The notes under the pieces are model-generated. The model was not told the origin of the DNA, searched no databases, and saw only the letters and a program-made list of their open reading frames with translations. The position numbers were made by a program, and so were the translations under genes. Source: Prochlorococcus sp. AG-402-K21 (lineage in GTDB: Bacteria; Cyanobacteriota; Cyanobacteriia; PCC-6307; Cyanobiaceae). From it: a stretch of 48,393 nt of DNA. The stretch is from positions 1 through 48,393 of the forward strand of contig QCII01000012.1 in the NCBI GenBank assembly GCA_003216775.1, read 5' to 3'. Of this stretch, positions 27,600 to 37,539 are shown piece by piece (the stretch's first letter is position 1; each line of letters starts with the position of its first letter).

Positions 27600-28517
27600 T
27601 TATAATGCACCATACAGTTTCCTAAGGAAAATTGCTATGCAAATAAAACATATCGATAATGTATTAACAATTACAGATGATAATGTTGAAGAATAAAGAG
27701 TTCTAAATCTATTGGTCTTAATAATAATTTTTTTCTTGGTGAGCAATGATTCAGCTCCTTGATCAATTCTCACGAATATATTTTGAAATAACCTTTCCAC
27801 CAGAATTAGTAATATATTAAAGGACTTCTTAAACCCTAAATTTCTAAAATTTATTGATCTAACTGACACTGATCTAATTAAATTTTGAAATTCTTCCTGC
27901 ACTAAAGGAATAAAACGCAGTGCAATTAATAACTGAAAAAGCCACTTACTAATAGGCAATCCAATTTTTTTTAATGGATACAGAAACCAACTTAATCCCC
28001 ATACAATATCTTCTTGCAATGTGGTTAAAAGCATCAAATTGACACTATGAATAACAGTAAATATCAAAGTGGAGGTTTTTATCCCTATTTCAAAGGCTTT
28101 TCTTGATAAGTTATAAGAACCAAAATTTATAAACCATATCTTTTGCGAAGGAATTTGCAAAATATTCCATTTTTTATAATTTTCCATTACCACCTGTAAC
28201 TCATTAGGATTTCTTAAGGAACCATCAAGAGATTGAATATCAGACGAAGCAAGTATTGAAATACATCCAATTAATATCGATAAACATGAGAGGAAAAACA
28301 AAGATCGCCACCATACTCTTGATGGCAATAAACTTAAAAAAGTAATTAATAGTAAACAACCCACTAAACTCAATCTCCATATTGGGCCTGCCCAAATTGG
28401 AGTGATTAGAAATATCATTACTATAGTTATTTTTAATCTACTATCTATAATTCTTAGCCAACTTCTATTTCCATAAACGTATTGACCAACAGAAAATTTT
28501 GTAAGTAAATTCATCAA
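27600..28517 (-). CDS. ECF-type transporter transmembrane subunit (EcfT/CbiQ family)
   Basis: Polytopic membrane protein of 305 aa, the T component that links ATPases to a substrate-binding S component in energy-coupling-factor importers. About five to six hydrophobic helices can be seen. Near the N-terminus it has the LDSRLKI-like [19 protein letters not shown] typical of CbiQ. The two Ala-Arg-Gly-type coupling motifs appear in modified form around SVRSINF and RIDQGAESL. No S component or ATPase lies beside it, so the vitamin or metal carried is unknown. Its ATG overlaps the der stop by 4 bp (ATGA), indicating translational coupling. Confidence 0.8.
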   Translation of the reverse strand: MMNLLTKFSVGQYVYGNRSWLRIIDSRLKITIVMIFLITPIWAGPIWRLSLVGCLLLITFLSLLPSRVWWRSLFFLSCLSILIGCISILASSDIQSLDGSLRNPNELQVVMENYKKWNILQIPSQKIWFINFGSYNLSRKAFEIGIKTSTLIFTVIHSVNLMLLTTLQEDIVWGLSWFLYPLKKIGLPISKWLFQLLIALRFIPLVQEEFQNLIRSVSVRSINFRNLGFKKSFNILLILVERLFQNIFVRIDQGAESLLTKKKIIIKTNRFRTLYSSTLSSVIVNTLSICFICIAIFLRKLYGAL

Positions 28518-29887
28518 TCTTTTTGAATTAACTCAATATTTTCTCTTTCGACTTCTTTATTTAAAGCTCTTTGCTGTTTTCCTCTCCAAAGTAAAATGAG
28601 GGGTGTGCCTTCAAAGCCTAAATTTACCCTAATTTGTTTTTCAATATATCTTCTATAAGTTATTCCGAATAATTTAGGGTCATTAACAAAAAGAGTAAAA
28701 GTGGGAGGTTTGTTTTTTACTTGAGTACCGTAATAAAGCCTACCTTGCTTGCCGCTTCTCTTCGTTGGAGGACTTTTCCAACTGATTGATTCTTTAAGTA
28801 CTTCATTAACTACAGATGTTGTAACTCTTCTTCTATGTTGATTTACAGCATTAAGAGCATGCTCAAAAATATTATCAACTCTTTGACCAGTTAGGGCAGA
28901 TATAAAAATCATTTTTGACCAGTGTAAAAAATAAAGTTTAGATCTAAGTTCTTTTTCTACTTGATAAATTGTTGAACTATTTTTTTCTACAAGATCCCAT
29001 TTATTAACAACAATTATACAAGCTCTGCCTTGTTCTTCTATACGCCCAGCCAGCTTCTGGTCTTGATCAGTTACTCCATCTATAGCATCTATAACTAAAA
29101 CACAAACATCACTTCTATCTATAGATTTAAAAGCCCTATTAATACCAAAGAATTCAGTGCCATATTTAACATTTTTCTTTCTTCTAATCCCTGCAGTATC
29201 AATAATTTTCCAATGATTATCACCTTTTTTAATAAGCGTATCTATTGAATCAGTTGTCGTACCACTAATATCACTAACTATTGCTCTTTTTTCTCCACAG
29301 ATTGAATTTAACAAACTAGATTTACCAACATTAGGCCTACCAATAATTGACATCATTATCTTTTCTTCATCATCTTGGATATTATTTTCAGGAAGTTCGC
29401 CAATAACGAGATCTAAAAGATCTCCAGTACCTGAACCATGAATAGCCGAAACAGGGTTAGGTTCGCCCAATCCTAGTTTCCAGAACTCTGAAGCTAAAGA
29501 TATTCCAAGAGTAGTCGATTCGCATTTATTAACAGCAACAATTGTTTTACAGCTTGAGTTTCTTAACCATTTTGCTATTGATAAATCACCATCAGTAACG
29601 CCTTGATTCCCATCTACCACCAGTAAAGCGAGTGAAGCCTCTTCTAGAGCCAAGAAAACTTGTGTCCTTATCTCTGGGAGAAATTCACTATCATCATCAA
29701 AAACTAAACCTCCAGTATCAACTACTTGAAATTCCTTACCTCCCCATGAAGCATTTTGATAAGTTCTATCTCTTGTAACACCAGGCTTATCAAATACTAT
29801 TGCATCATTACTTTGGCAAAGACGATTAACTAAGGTAGATTTCCCAACATTAGGTCTTCCGATAATTGCTATTGTAGGAAGAATCAA
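28514..29887 (-). CDS. der: Ribosome biogenesis GTPase Der (EngA)
   Basis: Tandem-GTPase ribosome assembly factor for the 50S subunit, 457 aa. The first G domain has GRPNVGKST at 10-18 and DTGG; the second has a repeat GRPNVGKSS near residues 183-191, DTAG and NKWD. The C-terminal KH-like domain is clear ([20 protein letters not shown]). Length and order match Der exactly. It is the first gene of the group der-ecfT-pipX-pipY. The 4-bp overlap with ecfT suggests coupled translation, although no functional link is known. About 75 bp separates it from the DUF1823 gene upstream. Confidence 0.97.
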   Translation of the reverse strand: MILPTIAIIGRPNVGKSTLVNRLCQSNDAIVFDKPGVTRDRTYQNASWGGKEFQVVDTGGLVFDDDSEFLPEIRTQVFLALEEASLALLVVDGNQGVTDGDLSIAKWLRNSSCKTIVAVNKCESTTLGISLASEFWKLGLGEPNPVSAIHGSGTGDLLDLVIGELPENNIQDDEEKIMMSIIGRPNVGKSSLLNSICGEKRAIVSDISGTTTDSIDTLIKKGDNHWKIIDTAGIRRKKNVKYGTEFFGINRAFKSIDRSDVCVLVIDAIDGVTDQDQKLAGRIEEQGRACIIVVNKWDLVEKNSSTIYQVEKELRSKLYFLHWSKMIFISALTGQRVDNIFEHALNAVNQHRRRVTTSVVNEVLKESISWKSPPTKRSGKQGRLYYGTQVKNKPPTFTLFVNDPKLFGITYRRYIEKQIRVNLGFEGTPLILLWRGKQQRALNKEVERENIELIQKD

Positions 29888-29961
29888 TTCTTCTCTCCAA
29901 AGAAAGTAGTATCCATTACAACTATACCTTTAATAGAATCATTTACCTTATTCAAAAAAAC

Positions 29962-30447
29962 TTATTTAATTTCTGGATCGCCAAAATGTCCTTTAACTGG
30001 ATTAACAGGGGGTGTACTAGGACTTGGCATTAATCCATTATCTTTTTGAAAACAATCATTTTCAATAGCCCAATATATCAACCAATTTACTGCCGTCGCT
30101 CTTCTAGTTCTTCTTGGATAGAGTTCATTAATCTTATAACCTTTAAAATTAAGAAAATTTTTCAATCCCTGTTTATAGTCTTTTGGAATTGATCGAGTCA
30201 AATGTACTGAGGCTGGTCGCTCTGAAATAATTTGGGGAGCTTTTTCAAATTTTTCTGACCAATAAGAAGGAGTTAATGCGCTAAAGGCCCAATCATTTAT
30301 AAATAGTTCTTTAGTATAAAAAAGCCTTTCCCAAACTAATTCACAAACAAATACATCACTAACCTTATCTTCAAGAATAAAAAATAATAGTTTTTTACAT
30401 ATTGGCCATGTAAATTGACTTTCAATGAATTTTTCTTTTTTATGCAT
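29962..30447 (-). CDS. DUF1823 family protein
   Basis: A 161-aa soluble protein of a family found in cyanobacteria and plastids, without known function. Conserved-looking features are VCELVWERLFY near residue 35, the Trp/Tyr-rich FINDWAFSALTPSYWSEKF, and the C-terminal YPRRTRRATAVNWLIYWAI. No signal peptide or membrane helix. Its start codon overlaps the stop of cobI by one base (TAATG), so the two are translationally coupled. Association with cobI is tight here but may only reflect compaction. Family assignment is from memory of the motif, function unknown. Confidence 0.72.
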   Translation of the reverse strand: MHKKEKFIESQFTWPICKKLLFFILEDKVSDVFVCELVWERLFYTKELFINDWAFSALTPSYWSEKFEKAPQIISERPASVHLTRSIPKDYKQGLKNFLNFKGYKINELYPRRTRRATAVNWLIYWAIENDCFQKDNGLMPSPSTPPVNPVKGHFGDPEIK

Positions 30448-31202
30448 TAATCGAACCTTATCATAATCAAAGAAAAATAAGGCATAAAATCCTTTTTATA
30501 TTGGGATGCATATTGAATAATTTGATCGGGCATACCAACACTTAAAGCTATTAACGATGAATTAATAATATTCTCTTTTTTTAAAGTTTCTCTAACTAAA
30601 TTCCATCTTTTCCCAACTTTCATAATGACCAGGACCCTTTTTTTTTCGCTACTTTCCCTGATTAGGGATGTCAATTCTAAATTTGAAGAAGGGCATTCTT
30701 TGATGATCAAGGTCTCTCCTTTTTTAACTAAATCAAACTCATTCAAAGCTGCTGCTGCTGAAACAGAAGAAATACCAGGTATGGTTTTGGTAATGATTTC
30801 AGGATAATTATGCTTTATTATCCTCAAAATATTCGAAGAACTTGCGAATAGTGAAGTATCCCCAAGACAGAGTAAAACAACTGATTCACCATTTTTTATA
30901 AATTTCACAATTTTCTGTACAGCATTAGACCATATTTCATCAGGATCAAAATCCTGCCTCGCCATTGGGAAGATGATAGGTATATTTTTTTTAAATTTGG
31001 TATATTTCTTGACTATTTCTGCTGCAAAACTCTTTTTATTATCATCTGATATTGGGAAAACTATAACTTTCGCTTTTTTTATTGCATCTACAGCCGCAAT
31101 TGTTAAAAGCGATGGATCACCTGGACCAACACCAACGATGGTCAATGATGGAGAATCAATTTTATGACCTGCAAATACTGTTAAAAAATTTTTTATTAAC
31201 AT
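30447..31202 (-). CDS. cobI: Precorrin-2 C20-methyltransferase
   Basis: SAM-dependent tetrapyrrole methylase of the cobalamin (pseudocobalamin in picocyanobacteria) pathway, methylating C20 of (cobalt-)precorrin-2. The glycine-rich VGVGPGDPSLLT lies near residues 24-35, and the family block LCLGDTSLFASSSNIL (typically GDP, here GDT) follows. The SAM-site PGISSVSAAAALNEFDLVKKGE is complete, given here as TIPGISSVSAAAALN. The length of 251 aa is normal. It lies between miaE and the DUF1823 gene, overlapping the latter by one base. Confidence 0.9.
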   Translation of the reverse strand: MLIKNFLTVFAGHKIDSPSLTIVGVGPGDPSLLTIAAVDAIKKAKVIVFPISDDNKKSFAAEIVKKYTKFKKNIPIIFPMARQDFDPDEIWSNAVQKIVKFIKNGESVVLLCLGDTSLFASSSNILRIIKHNYPEIITKTIPGISSVSAAAALNEFDLVKKGETLIIKECPSSNLELTSLIRESSEKKRVLVIMKVGKRWNLVRETLKKENIINSSLIALSVGMPDQIIQYASQYKKDFMPYFSLIMIRFD

Positions 31203-31219
31203 TTTTAATTTAATTATTT

Positions 31220-31828
31220 CTAACTATGGACCCTGGGCATAAAATACGTCTCTTCAAGAATTTCTGACTCAATTTTAGATAATTGTTCTAACCTTGAAAA
31301 AGTAAAATTTTTAGGGAATTTAGTTTGGGCTAGTTTCCAATAAACCCCAAAATGTCTTGCCTCACTCTCAAGCAAAGACTCATAAAGTTTTTTAAAAGAT
31401 TTGTCTTCATTATTCAGAGCAAGTAAGCCTAGTCTTTCATGACTCCTTGCTTCAATTAATCCTGCTACTAAGAAACTATCGAGCATTCTATCAGGTTCTT
31501 CCTTTCTTATATTCTTAGCTAATTCAGCTCCATATGGAGGGGGTCTTAAAGCCTTGAGAGAATGTCCAAGATCCTTTAAGAAATTAAGAATCTTTTCAAA
31601 ATGTTCTAATTCCTCTCTCGCAATTGGACTTAAAACTTCAGCTAAATTTGGTTCAGAAGGATATCTAAACATTAATTGAATAGCAACGCCTGCAGCTTTT
31701 CGCTCGCAATGAGCATGATCAATAAGAATTTCTATTGGATTAGATAATGCAAGTTTGATCCACTTTTCTGAGGTTAATGAAGATAAGTATTTAATATGGG
31801 AACAAGGTCTTTTAAAGTCAACTAGCAT
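31220..31828 (-). CDS. miaE: tRNA-(ms2io6A) hydroxylase, MiaE-like di-iron protein
   Basis: Ferritin-like di-iron monooxygenase of 202 aa that hydroxylates the isopentenyl group of ms2i6A37 in tRNA, using oxygen. The iron ligands appear as EILIDHAHCERKAAG (Glu, then ExxH-type) and the second pair EELEHFEKIL, followed by EARSHERLGLL and ESEARHFGVYW. The four-helix bundle pattern is complete. It lies 1 bp after aroQ on the same strand and 17 bp before cobI, so a four-gene minus-strand transcript (aroQ-miaE-cobI-DUF1823) is likely. Confidence 0.9.
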   Translation of the reverse strand: MLVDFKRPCSHIKYLSSLTSEKWIKLALSNPIEILIDHAHCERKAAGVAIQLMFRYPSEPNLAEVLSPIAREELEHFEKILNFLKDLGHSLKALRPPPYGAELAKNIRKEEPDRMLDSFLVAGLIEARSHERLGLLALNNEDKSFKKLYESLLESEARHFGVYWKLAQTKFPKNFTFSRLEQLSKIESEILEETYFMPRVHS

Positions 31829-32269
31829 TTAATCTTTACTACCTAAATATTCAATTATTCCAGTCAAAGCAAGCGAATAACTGGATATACCGAATCCACT
31901 AATTATTCCTATAGCTTTATCAGTAAGAAATGATTCTTTCCGAAATTCCTCCCTACTAAAAATATTTGAAATATGTAATTCTACAAATGGAATTTTTGAT
32001 CCAATTAAAGCGTCTCGAATGGAAATCGAGGTATGAGTAAAAGCTCCAGCATTTATAAGAATTCCTTGAATTCTGTTAACAGATTCATGTATCTTATCAA
32101 CTATTTCTCCCTCATGATTACTTTGAAAGCATTCAAGGTAACTTTTTTTATTTTCTGCAATTTTAGTTAAGTCTTTTTCGATATCACTCAAGGTTTTATT
32201 ACCATATATTTCAGGTTCTCTAGTACCCAAAAGATTTAGATTTGGCCCATTTATCAATAAGATATTCAT
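31829..32269 (-). CDS. aroQ: 3-Dehydroquinate dehydratase, type II
   Basis: Dodecameric enzyme of the shikimate pathway, third step. I start it at the ATG at 32269 (146 aa), because the protein then begins [19 protein letters not shown], exactly as in the family; a further in-frame ATG at 32335 would add an unlikely Phe-rich tail. The catalytic Tyr22 lies in EIYGNKTL; the catalytic His is in GAFTHTSIS and a substrate His in VELHISN. It is the first gene of a minus-strand run with miaE. The two tRNA genes lie divergently about 100 bp away. Confidence 0.95.
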   Translation of the reverse strand: MNILLINGPNLNLLGTREPEIYGNKTLSDIEKDLTKIAENKKSYLECFQSNHEGEIVDKIHESVNRIQGILINAGAFTHTSISIRDALIGSKIPFVELHISNIFSREEFRKESFLTDKAIGIISGFGISSYSLALTGIIEYLGSKD

Positions 32270-32371
32270 CATCAATAAAGTCTTTTCTTTATAAATGCTA
32301 TCTAGAAAGAAACAAAAAAACCAAAACATTTTCACACAAAGTGTCCATTAACTGATAAGTTCGAATAGTGG

Positions 32372-32453
32372 GGGTCGGTGCCCGAGTGGTTAAAGGGGGC
32401 GGACTGTAAATCCGCTGGCTCTGCCTACGTTGGTTCAAATCCAACCCGGCCCA
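32372..32453 (+). tRNA. tRNA-Tyr (anticodon GTA)
   Basis: An 82-nt class II tRNA. The acceptor stem is GGGTCGG with CCGGCCC (one G-U pair). The D arm contains CCCGAGTGGTTAAAGGGGG; the anticodon arm is GCGGACTGTAAATCCGC, with anticodon GTA. A long variable arm (TGGCTCTGCCTACG) and T arm GTTGGTTCAAATCCAAC follow. The long variable arm with GTA is diagnostic of bacterial tRNA-Tyr. The CCA end is not encoded. It is 10 bp upstream of tRNA-Thr. Confidence 0.97.
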
Positions 32454-32463
32454 CTTTAAAATT

Positions 32464-32535
<72 letters not shown>

Positions 32536-32657
32536 TACCTCAAACCCTGACTACAACAAACATTTAAGAGAATCGCGCAGCTAAAATTATGATTATTGAA
32601 AATATATCAAGAACTAATGAAAAGAAAATTCTCATTTAATGATTTATAAATCAATAT

Positions 32658-33590
32658 TTAGTATTCCTTTGAAAGTTGTAATGCCTCCATATCTACATCT
32701 AATTTGCCCCCTCTTAGCCATAAAGGAGGGGTATCTAATGGCAACTCGGGGAAATCAGGCTCATAAAATTTAATACTATTTATAGTCATTCCTTCATCGA
32801 AACAAGAATCAGTAAAATCTGTCAATTCAGAATAAGCCAAAAGAGCGCCTTTAATTTGAGCATAACCTGTTTCTGAAGAGGGCAATTCATTTAAAAATCT
32901 TTCACAAATTTCTTTACAGGAAATTCCGTTCTCTTTTTTATAAATAACAACTGAGGCTAGTAAAGATGATTTATTATTTTGAAAGTATCTAACTTGCTGG
33001 ATACTTAACTTATGAATTCTTTCATCAATTGATGTTGTAGATTTTACTTCTATGGCAGGATTAAATTCTGAAGGATAAATATCAATAGTAGAAGTTGCGG
33101 ATGAGGACCATTGATTAGCAATATTAGGAATAAATTTTAATAGTTTCTTTATTGTGCAAGCTTCGGCAAAAAAAGCAGGTCCATTGAAATTACTTTTAGA
33201 ATTTCTTGCCTTTTGAAGAATACAAAAAAATTGTGACAGTTTATCTACGTAATCATTTGATTCAAGAAGAAGATTTATTTGAGATAAGAAACCAAATTGG
33301 TCATCAATATTTTTTCTTTTAAAAACGAGGGGGAATCCCTCTAAATTAAGTTTTTTATTTTCAGAAAAGAATTTTGTATTTTCTTTTAGTGTTAGAAAGT
33401 CCTTGATTTGAAAGCTAGCCAAATCACACTTTAATGGAAGAATAATAATCAAAAAACTATTTTTATCTAAACCAAAAATAGAATCTTTAAATAATTTAAT
33501 ATCACAGGTGAAAACTCCCTCAGTTTTATTAAAAGAATAATCCTTAGCTATCTGATGATAATTTTTAAAATTTTCGAGATTTAACTTCAT
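32658..33590 (-). CDS. PD-(D/E)XK nuclease-fold protein (DUF4420 type), restriction component
   Basis: The last gene of the four-gene cassette. The endonuclease core can be read around residues 170-189 counted from an in-frame ATG at 33608: Asp176 in STIDIYPSEF and Glu187-Val-Lys189 in AIEVKST. This gives the D-(x)n-ExK pattern of restriction-type nucleases, with a preceding helix FFAEACTIKKLL carrying another conserved-looking acid. I prefer the ATG at 33590 (310 aa), because it overlaps the Z1 gene's stop as ATGA, the usual form of coupling. The family is DUF4420, described as PD-(D/E)XK, and found with Z1 and MORC-type ATPases. It is the likely DNA-cutting subunit. Active-site alignment is by eye. 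Confidence 0.8.
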   Translation of the reverse strand: MKLNLENFKNYHQIAKDYSFNKTEGVFTCDIKLFKDSIFGLDKNSFLIIILPLKCDLASFQIKDFLTLKENTKFFSENKKLNLEGFPLVFKRKNIDDQFGFLSQINLLLESNDYVDKLSQFFCILQKARNSKSNFNGPAFFAEACTIKKLLKFIPNIANQWSSSATSTIDIYPSEFNPAIEVKSTTSIDERIHKLSIQQVRYFQNNKSSLLASVVIYKKENGISCKEICERFLNELPSSETGYAQIKGALLAYSELTDFTDSCFDEGMTINSIKFYEPDFPELPLDTPPLWLRGGKLDVDMEALQLSKEY

Positions 33591-35935
33591 TTTGAAAAAA
33601 TTCTCCAACGTCCTAGCCTAGGGAATCTCATACTTATTGCTGACGTTGGGCCAGAATTAAAGAGACTATTAACTTTTCTATGAATTTCTATACTCTCATT
33701 AAATTGACGTTTGTTATTAATTCTAAAATTTACTAAAGAGATTTGAAGTGTAATTGTATCTTTTGAACAAACATCAATATCTGCAGACCATTTTGCTGGT
33801 TTTTTTGATGAACTTACACCCCTTTGTAGATTAGTTTCAGGGATATTTGTTTGAACATCATTAGGGAAGGAGAAACCTCTTTGCATAAATAATTTATCAA
33901 AATTATCTTTTTCTGCACTGATGAATTTCTCTAAAGTTGGATATTCTAAAATCTCTGCATCAACCATTAAACAAGTAAGTATATTTTTTTCACTTGGATA
34001 TTCATCTGGGAAAGTATCGATTATACCTTGATAGATATTCATGATCTTTTCATCCTTGCCGTAAGCATGGAATTTAGACATTATTTTTACTAAATCTAAA
34101 ATATTTAATTGATTAGATTCAAAGCACCTCCAGGTCTCAATTCGAGATCTTTTGAATGTTGGTAAAAATTCTTTAAACAATTCTAAAAATAATGAATAAT
34201 TAGATTCTTGTTCTTTTTTATTCAGAAATTGGCAAAATTTTGGCTTAAACCATTCTTCTGCACTCCCAATATTTAATTCTGGATGTACATTTTTTCTTGT
34301 AGGTTGGAAAGGTTTAACAAGAGGCATTACAAAACCAGCCTTTTCTTGAGGCTTATATTCATTTATATTTTTTCTAAGACCTTTTCTTGTAACTTCTTCT
34401 AATACAATATATTTATGAAAAAAATCTTTGTTTTCAGCATCTAAAAATAATCTAGACAAATTAAAATGATCTTCTTGCTTGTAACCACAAAATCTAGCTC
34501 TTTGTTGAATTGAATCTGAATTTTTTCCAGGTTTTCTTGATAAGTAAGTAACTAAAATTCCTTCAACTGTAAAACCTCTATCAATGCAATTACCTCCTAT
34601 TATGATGTGATAATTGGACTTGTTCCAGAAATCTTTTAAATTTCCTTGTATTGGATTACTGTCATTAATTATAGATTGTGAAATTCCTCCTTCAATTATT
34701 TCTCCAATCGAACTCTTAAAGTTTTCAAATTTTAAATTTGTAGTCTTAAAATTTTTAATGGCATTTTCGAAGGAAAATTTTAAATCTTCGAACACTTCAT
34801 TCTCAAATTCAGAATCTAATAAATTATTTTTCATCGTATTTAAATAATTTCTAATCCAAGAAGAATACCTTTTATGCTCTTCTTTACCCCAATGAGGGTG
34901 GCAAAGCATTGTGAAAGGAGGCTTTAAAGGTTTATCTAAATATATACTTTCTGCAATTGCAGATGAAACAATAAAATGGTGTATTGCTTGTTGCAATGTT
35001 TTTGGCATTTCTGCCTCGGAATCGGAGGGATCTGGTATGTCTTCTGAATCAATATCGAATATAAACTTTTTCATAAGAGACTCAGTAAGAAAATAGTTTT
35101 TTACTCCAATATAGTTTTTTGAACTACTCGAAATCCAAATATAATCTGGGGATAAGGGATCGTCTTTTTCCGTAAGCAAAAGGGCCTGAGCAGTAGCAGT
35201 TACTTGAATATATGTACAAAATTTAGAATGATTTTGCTTTAAATTTACAATACTCAAATTTGTTGAACTTCTCTTATTGGTATTTTTTCTTGCTTGCGTA
35301 TTTAGGCTTGCTTGATCAGCCTCATCGTCAAGAATTAATGATTGTATGGGAAAATTTCTAACATTTAATTCTTTTTCAGAAAAAAGCTCAGAAATATCAT
35401 TAATATATTTTTCATGTTTCAGCATACATAAAACTATCATTTTATTTTTTTTAATAAATTTTTTTCTTTCTATAAGACTTTTTACTTGATCCTTTAATTG
35501 CTCATCATCTTTTGGTTCAGAAGAATTTGGATCAAAAGAATAATAACTAAATTTTTTATTTCCAGGATCAATAGCATTTAGCACTTCTTTAATACGATCT
35601 TGATTCTGAGCTTTAAGGATATTTTTGGTTCCAGTAAGTATTGTTGAAATAAAAAAGTTATTGTCATAAGCAAGAGCTATCACGGAACACATCGCTAAAG
35701 TTTTTCCACTTTGCACTTCACCAATATGTAAAACTGTTCTTTGAGATTTATGAGTATTATCTGTATCTTTAAATAAGCAACGTTTTATAATTTCTAATGC
35801 ATTTTTTCGAATAATATCTAAAGAATTTTTATCAGTTATACCTCTTTCATTTTTTACAAATTCTTCAAAAGCATCATAAGTTTGTCCCATTATTGGCTCA
35901 TGAAATTGTGACTTTGCAGGATAGACTTCTGTCAT
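33587..35935 (-). CDS. Z1-domain superfamily II helicase-like ATPase
   Basis: A 782-aa protein with a P-loop at about 72-79 (GEVQSGKT) and the DEAD-like Walker B ILDDEADQAS at 201-210. The Z1 signature lies far downstream, around residues 446-488: IIIGGNCIDRGFTVEGI, followed by SIQQRARFCGYK (helicase motif V/VI, with arginine finger). The long insert between is typical of Z1 proteins. These act in restriction-like systems, presumably translocating or remodelling DNA with ATP. It is third in the operon, 2 bp after the ATPase gene and overlapping the nuclease gene. All motor motifs are intact. Role in this cassette is inferred from the family's known gene neighbourhoods. Confidence 0.88.
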   Translation of the reverse strand: MTEVYPAKSQFHEPIMGQTYDAFEEFVKNERGITDKNSLDIIRKNALEIIKRCLFKDTDNTHKSQRTVLHIGEVQSGKTLAMCSVIALAYDNNFFISTILTGTKNILKAQNQDRIKEVLNAIDPGNKKFSYYSFDPNSSEPKDDEQLKDQVKSLIERKKFIKKNKMIVLCMLKHEKYINDISELFSEKELNVRNFPIQSLILDDEADQASLNTQARKNTNKRSSTNLSIVNLKQNHSKFCTYIQVTATAQALLLTEKDDPLSPDYIWISSSSKNYIGVKNYFLTESLMKKFIFDIDSEDIPDPSDSEAEMPKTLQQAIHHFIVSSAIAESIYLDKPLKPPFTMLCHPHWGKEEHKRYSSWIRNYLNTMKNNLLDSEFENEVFEDLKFSFENAIKNFKTTNLKFENFKSSIGEIIEGGISQSIINDSNPIQGNLKDFWNKSNYHIIIGGNCIDRGFTVEGILVTYLSRKPGKNSDSIQQRARFCGYKQEDHFNLSRLFLDAENKDFFHKYIVLEEVTRKGLRKNINEYKPQEKAGFVMPLVKPFQPTRKNVHPELNIGSAEEWFKPKFCQFLNKKEQESNYSLFLELFKEFLPTFKRSRIETWRCFESNQLNILDLVKIMSKFHAYGKDEKIMNIYQGIIDTFPDEYPSEKNILTCLMVDAEILEYPTLEKFISAEKDNFDKLFMQRGFSFPNDVQTNIPETNLQRGVSSSKKPAKWSADIDVCSKDTITLQISLVNFRINNKRQFNESIEIHRKVNSLFNSGPTSAISMRFPRLGRWRIFSK

Positions 35936-35937
35936 CT

Positions 35938-37539
35938 TTAATCCCTCATTGTTTTATCAATTGTTTCAATTATTTCATTGAAACATTTTTTATATAAGCC
36001 AACATATCTCTGCCCATTACTTCTCAATAAAATTTCAGTAATAGATTGTGTGACTATTATAGAAGTCAAAACATGTAAAGCTTCTTTGTTCGTATTACAA
36101 AACTGAGATATCAAAGGATGATTTTCTCTAATATTAATAATAAGATTAACTATCTTTGCTTCAGGTCTTTTAGAGAGTTCATCTTGAAACTCAATCTTAT
36201 AGAGATCACTGCTTTCGAATGAATTTAAATTATAAGAAATATTAAATGTAGTTCCAGCTATCTTGATGGAATTTTGATTAACTTCTTTGCTTACGTTCAA
36301 ATAATCTTTTTTTATCTCAATTCCCTCAAATTTATCAATTTTATTTTTACCCAAGTTGGGGAAAATTTTTTCAATACCACCTTGAAGGTTTGTTTGTTCG
36401 GCTACGGTTATATTTAACTCTTCAATTTTCTGAGTAAGTTTTATATCTTCAAAAGCTTTATTAGTTAATTTTTGAAAATTACTTTTAGTCTCTTTATTAA
36501 CTTTTTCCCTATACTTATCTGCCTGCAAAAGTATTGGAAGAGGATAAGAATTCATTTCTTCTTTAAGTTTATCTAAGAACTCTTCCTCTTCATCATCTCT
36601 AAAATCAAAATTATCTTTTGAAAAAGTTACTTGATACCCTTCTAAATGAAGTTCACCAAAAACCCTTAGAGATCTAAAGGAGTTAGATCCAGCGAAAATT
36701 GATTTTGGTTTATATTTTTCTTCATCTGAACCCATAATCAATCTGTTTCTTCGGAAAAGACTAAGTCCTGCTTGAGGGTAAGAACCGTTTCTTCTTATCC
36801 CAACAAATCCAGTAACTTTGCCTCCATTGCTAGTTGAAAATGATATATTCTTTTTCCATTTAATTTCTGTTTTAGAATCTCCATCAGCGTAAGCTGCAGG
36901 AGCAATTAAAATTTCGGGACTATTAAATTTAAGCTTTTCATCATTAAAAAAAATTTCAAGCTGATTAGTATTTAAATAACATCTGTAAATAGAACTAAGA
37001 TGTTTTTTGATCTTTGTTTGTGTACTTGGACCTAATTTTCTGAAAGTATTAAATAATTCAATTTTTGTATATCCTTTTTTTGTTTGACTTTTATTAACCA
37101 GGGAAGATATTAAACCTTCATTTTTTATAACATCTTTAACATCAATTTTATATTGATAATCCAAATCTGAATCTATAGGTTGAGTTACAACTTTCCATGT
37201 AGGACAAAACCAAAATGAAGCAGATTTCATTCCCATTCCAAACTCAGATAAGCCTGCACTATTAGAGGGGGGAATACCTGCTGTAAATGCTCTTGCATGT
37301 TCTGATTCAGATATCCCAAAAGCATTATCCTCAATAGATAAATATCCTCTTTGAGAATCATAATTAATTTGAATGCTACAGATATTTCTTATTTCTCCGT
37401 ACTTGCCATTTTTAGTCAAAAAGCTTTGAAGACTATTGTCAATATATTCTGCTAAGGCATACCAAGATTTATAGTTAAAATTCTTAAAAGCATTTAGGAC
37501 TCCAATATCAGGAGTAATTTTGAAATTCGTATCAATCAT
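35938..37539 (-). CDS. MutL/MORC-type GHKL ATPase
   Basis: ATP-dependent clamp-like protein of the GHKL fold, 533 aa. Bergerat-fold motifs are intact: N box AEYIDNSLQS with Glu31, Asp34 and Asn35; G1 IEDNAFGIS with Asp71 and Gly75; G2 GLSEFGMGMKSAS with Gly96, Gly101 and Lys105. A transducer-like domain follows, with KTEIKWKK and the GRKxxxR-like FRRNRLIMG block. A coiled-coil-prone region (about 340-400) and a C-terminal helical domain complete it. This is the MORC-like family found in prokaryotic restriction-modification loci. Its start overlaps the methyltransferase stop by 4 bp (ATGA). Confidence 0.88.
   Translation of the reverse strand: MIDTNFKITPDIGVLNAFKNFNYKSWYALAEYIDNSLQSFLTKNGKYGEIRNICSIQINYDSQRGYLSIEDNAFGISESEHARAFTAGIPPSNSAGLSEFGMGMKSASFWFCPTWKVVTQPIDSDLDYQYKIDVKDVIKNEGLISSLVNKSQTKKGYTKIELFNTFRKLGPSTQTKIKKHLSSIYRCYLNTNQLEIFFNDEKLKFNSPEILIAPAAYADGDSKTEIKWKKNISFSTSNGGKVTGFVGIRRNGSYPQAGLSLFRRNRLIMGSDEEKYKPKSIFAGSNSFRSLRVFGELHLEGYQVTFSKDNFDFRDDEEEEFLDKLKEEMNSYPLPILLQADKYREKVNKETKSNFQKLTNKAFEDIKLTQKIEELNITVAEQTNLQGGIEKIFPNLGKNKIDKFEGIEIKKDYLNVSKEVNQNSIKIAGTTFNISYNLNSFESSDLYKIEFQDELSKRPEAKIVNLIINIRENHPLISQFCNTNKEALHVLTSIIVTQSITEILLRSNGQRYVGLYKKCFNEIIETIDKTMRD

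Noticed and set aside
32270-32335. Extended N-terminus for AroQ
   Set aside because: It would add 22 residues rich in Phe and Cys that AroQ proteins lack; the ATG at 32269 matches the family start.
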